A DNA stretch of 64,000 bases from the NCBI GenBank assembly GCA_024134725.1, contig CP099863.1:2911258-2975257 (forward strand). The letters run 5' to 3'. Both the position numbers and the translations under genes were made by a program. Numbering within the stretch: position 1 is the stretch's first letter; every line of letters starts with the position of its first letter. Source of the DNA: Bacillus sp. 1780r2a1 (GTDB taxonomy: Bacteria; Bacillota; Bacilli; Bacillales; Bacillaceae_H). The notes under the pieces are model-generated. The model saw nothing but the letters and a program-made list of their open reading frames with translations. It was not told the DNA's origin and searched no databases. Shown here piece after piece: positions 62,827 through 64,000 of this stretch.

Positions 62827-63369
62827 ATGATTATTGGATACATGAGGCCTTACGAAGGAGATATAAACTGTAAGAATCAAGAACTATCTCTAAAAGAAAT
62901 TCCATGCGATACTATTATAAAAGAAGAACATGGCTGTGCAAAAAAACGAGTTCAGTTAGCAAACTTAATTGATAGTCTTTTAGCAAATGATCAGCTAGTT
63001 GTTAAACGTTTCTTCACGTTAGCTGACTCTACTAGACACCTTTTGGAGCTGCTTGAAGCAATTCAAGCAAAAGGAGCATACGTTCAATTTCTTGATGAAG
63101 ACATTGATACGAGCTTATCTAATGGAAAGATATTTGTACATACAGTAAAGCATCTTTTAGACTTCCAAAGCGATGTTATTAGCGAGCGAACAAAGCAAGG
63201 GGTCTCACGAGCGAAGAAAAAAGGAGTTTCGACTGGGCGTCCACGAAAACCAGATGAAAATGTAAAAAAGGCAATTGAAATGTATCAAAGCAAAAACTAC
63301 ACATTATCAGATATTAAAGAAAAAACGGGAATTAGTAAGTCAACGCTATATCGATATTTAGAAGGATAA
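62827..63369 (+). CDS. Serine-recombinase relative with lost active site
   Basis: A 180-residue protein with the resolvase fold and C-terminal HTH. The start MIIGYMRPYE aligns with the resolvase GYARVS motif, so the catalytic Ser is Tyr9. The VVKKLDRLGRDT block reads VVKRFFTLADST, so the conserved Asp and both catalytic arginines are Phe, Thr and Asp. Only Arg7 and the ISERTKQGVSRAKKKG helix remain. The HTH (TLSDIKEKTGISKSTLYRYL) is intact. Strand exchange should be impossible; a DNA-binding or regulatory role is likely. AAGGGAGC precedes the ATG. It stands alone with a terminator. Confidence 0.8.
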   Translation: MIIGYMRPYEGDINCKNQELSLKEIPCDTIIKEEHGCAKKRVQLANLIDSLLANDQLVVKRFFTLADSTRHLLELLEAIQAKGAYVQFLDEDIDTSLSNGKIFVHTVKHLLDFQSDVISERTKQGVSRAKKKGVSTGRPRKPDENVKKAIEMYQSKNYTLSDIKEKTGISKSTLYRYLEG

Positions 63370-63370
63370 C

Positions 63371-63402
63371 GAAAAAGCGCTGCTCGCAAGCAGCGCTTTT
63401 TC
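63371..63402 (+). terminator. Terminator of the recombinase-like gene
   Basis: GAAAAAGCGCTGC and GCAGCGCTTTTTC form a perfect 13-base stem with loop TCGCAA. Confidence 0.9.
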
Positions 63403-63575
63403 ATCTACATCAAACTAAAATTGACCAGTAAGGTCTTAGTTATCAAGGGGATAACTAGGATTTTTTGACTTTAAGTCAAAGGGGTATGGTGGTATTGTTC
63501 GTACCAATAATGTAATAGTAGCACTCATTCCTCTATAAAATCCACTTACTTTAATTTCATAATACTTTGTTTAAT

Positions 63576-63612
63576 TAAAAAAAGCAGGCTTGTCCAATAC
63601 AATGCCTACTTT
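63576..63612 (-). terminator. Terminator of csbD
   Basis: On the minus strand AAAAAGTAGGC pairs with GCCTGCTTTTT (one G-U), followed by further T. It lies just after the csbD stop. Confidence 0.75.
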
Positions 63613-63621
63613 TTCACCAGT

Positions 63622-63804
63622 TTACTGACCGTCTTTAAACTTTCCTACACCTTCTTGTACTTGTCCTTTTGCCTTATCTTTTTTACCGCTTGCTTGAAGT
63701 TTTTTGTTGTTTGTCGCGCTACCTACTTGATCTTTTACTTCACCTTTTGCCTTGTTAACAGCACCTTTTACTTTATCTCCTAAACCCTGATTTTGATTAC
63801 TCAT
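63622..63804 (-). CDS. CsbD family stress protein
   Basis: A 60-residue hydrophilic protein (NQGLGDKVKGAVNKAKGEVK, then GSATNNKKLQASGKKDKAKGQ) with the CsbD pattern. CsbD proteins are sigma-B general stress proteins of unknown molecular role. ATG at 63804 has AGGAGG upstream; the longer frame crosses the promoter. A sigma-B-type promoter lies 37 bases further upstream. Confidence 0.9.
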   Translation of the reverse strand: MSNQNQGLGDKVKGAVNKAKGEVKDQVGSATNNKKLQASGKKDKAKGQVQEGVGKFKDGQ

Positions 63805-63840
63805 TGCAATCCCTCCTATATTTGATTTGTTATATTTTGT

Positions 63841-63866
63841 ATACCCGACGCGTCTCGTCATGAAAC
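63841..63866 (-). promoter_or_regulatory. Sigma-B promoter of csbD
   Basis: On the minus strand GTTTCA (63861-63866) and GGGTAT (63841-63846) are 14 bases apart. This is close to the sigma-B consensus GTTTAA-N12-15-GGGWAW. Confidence 0.8.
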
Positions 63867-64000
63867 GAATTTCTCATGTTAAAACAAGCAATTTTTTAAC
63901 TAAACTGATAAAAACCTTTCACTAAGGCAATAACTAAACGTAACCAACGCAACAGGAGTGCATGAAATAAAAATGATTCCTATAATCTGTCTTGTCTTAG

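Noticed and set aside
62827-63369. Mobile element around the serine-recombinase relative
   Set aside because: No terminal repeats, cargo or transposition genes; the active site is missing and the gene stands alone.

Overview
The window looks like chromosomal DNA of a low-GC, spore-forming member of the Bacillaceae, most likely Priestia (Bacillus) megaterium or a close relative. The reasons are strong AGGAGG-type ribosome binding sites, frequent TTG and GTG starts, Bacillus-only families (SirA, YneA, YneF, YnzC, YpmP, YpmS, YjcZ, a Spo0E-like phosphatase, CsbD) and two blocks syntenic with B. subtilis: the ypmSRQ-ypmP-ilvA neighbourhood with dfrA and thyA, and lexA-yneA-yneB-ynzC-tkt-sirA-yneF with ccdA, ccdC and yneK nearby. 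I saw no rRNA, tRNA, CRISPR array, insertion sequence or prophage. Species assignment is inference.

Layout. 0-7.5 kb: a PAS-domain gene cut by the left edge, a YjcZ-like peptide, a SipW-like protein without catalytic residues preceded by a 30-residue membrane peptide, a DUF4397 protein, YpmS, YpmR, an SCO1-like copper protein behind an orphan sensor kinase, and DegV. 7.6-14.7 kb: YpmP, threonine dehydratase, PlsC, dihydrofolate reductase overlapping thymidylate synthase, PurU and a gluconokinase-type kinase. 15-17.4 kb: a membrane-anchored penicillin-acylase-family enzyme behind a perfect cre match. 17.5-27 kb: a seven-gene NIS siderophore operon whose gene set matches the rhizobactin/schizokinen pathway, behind two Fur boxes. 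27-34.7 kb: CutC, a protein with 23 copies of an MQ[G/E]MP repeat, photolyase, a histidine kinase with an N-terminal zinc ribbon, small membrane proteins and a CstA-type transporter. 34.7-40.6 kb: GABA catabolism (gabT, sigma-54 activator, permease, gabD) with a textbook -24/-12 promoter and an array of activator half-sites. 40.7-52.6 kb: the cytochrome c maturation, ABC exporter, transketolase and SOS block. 52.6-64 kb: a divergent CorA-like protein, GH25 lysozyme, CPBP protease, SunI-like protein, an iron-siderophore binding lipoprotein that seems to start at CTG, a GT39-type membrane protein, HPP and SulP membrane proteins, a serine-recombinase relative with a destroyed active site, and a sigma-B-type csbD.

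Themes. Iron: the siderophore operon and the separate binding lipoprotein both carry Fur boxes. Nitrogen and carbon: the gab cluster is set up for sigma-54 control, and the acylase and cstA have cre sites. Sporulation and stress: SirA, a Spo0E-like phosphatase, two orphan kinases with sporulation-kinase-type H boxes, LexA/YneA and CsbD. Several convergent gene pairs share very long perfect hairpins that contain stop codons and final codons. Gene starts were corrected in many places from ribosome binding sites; all family calls rest on reading the translated sequences, without database searches.
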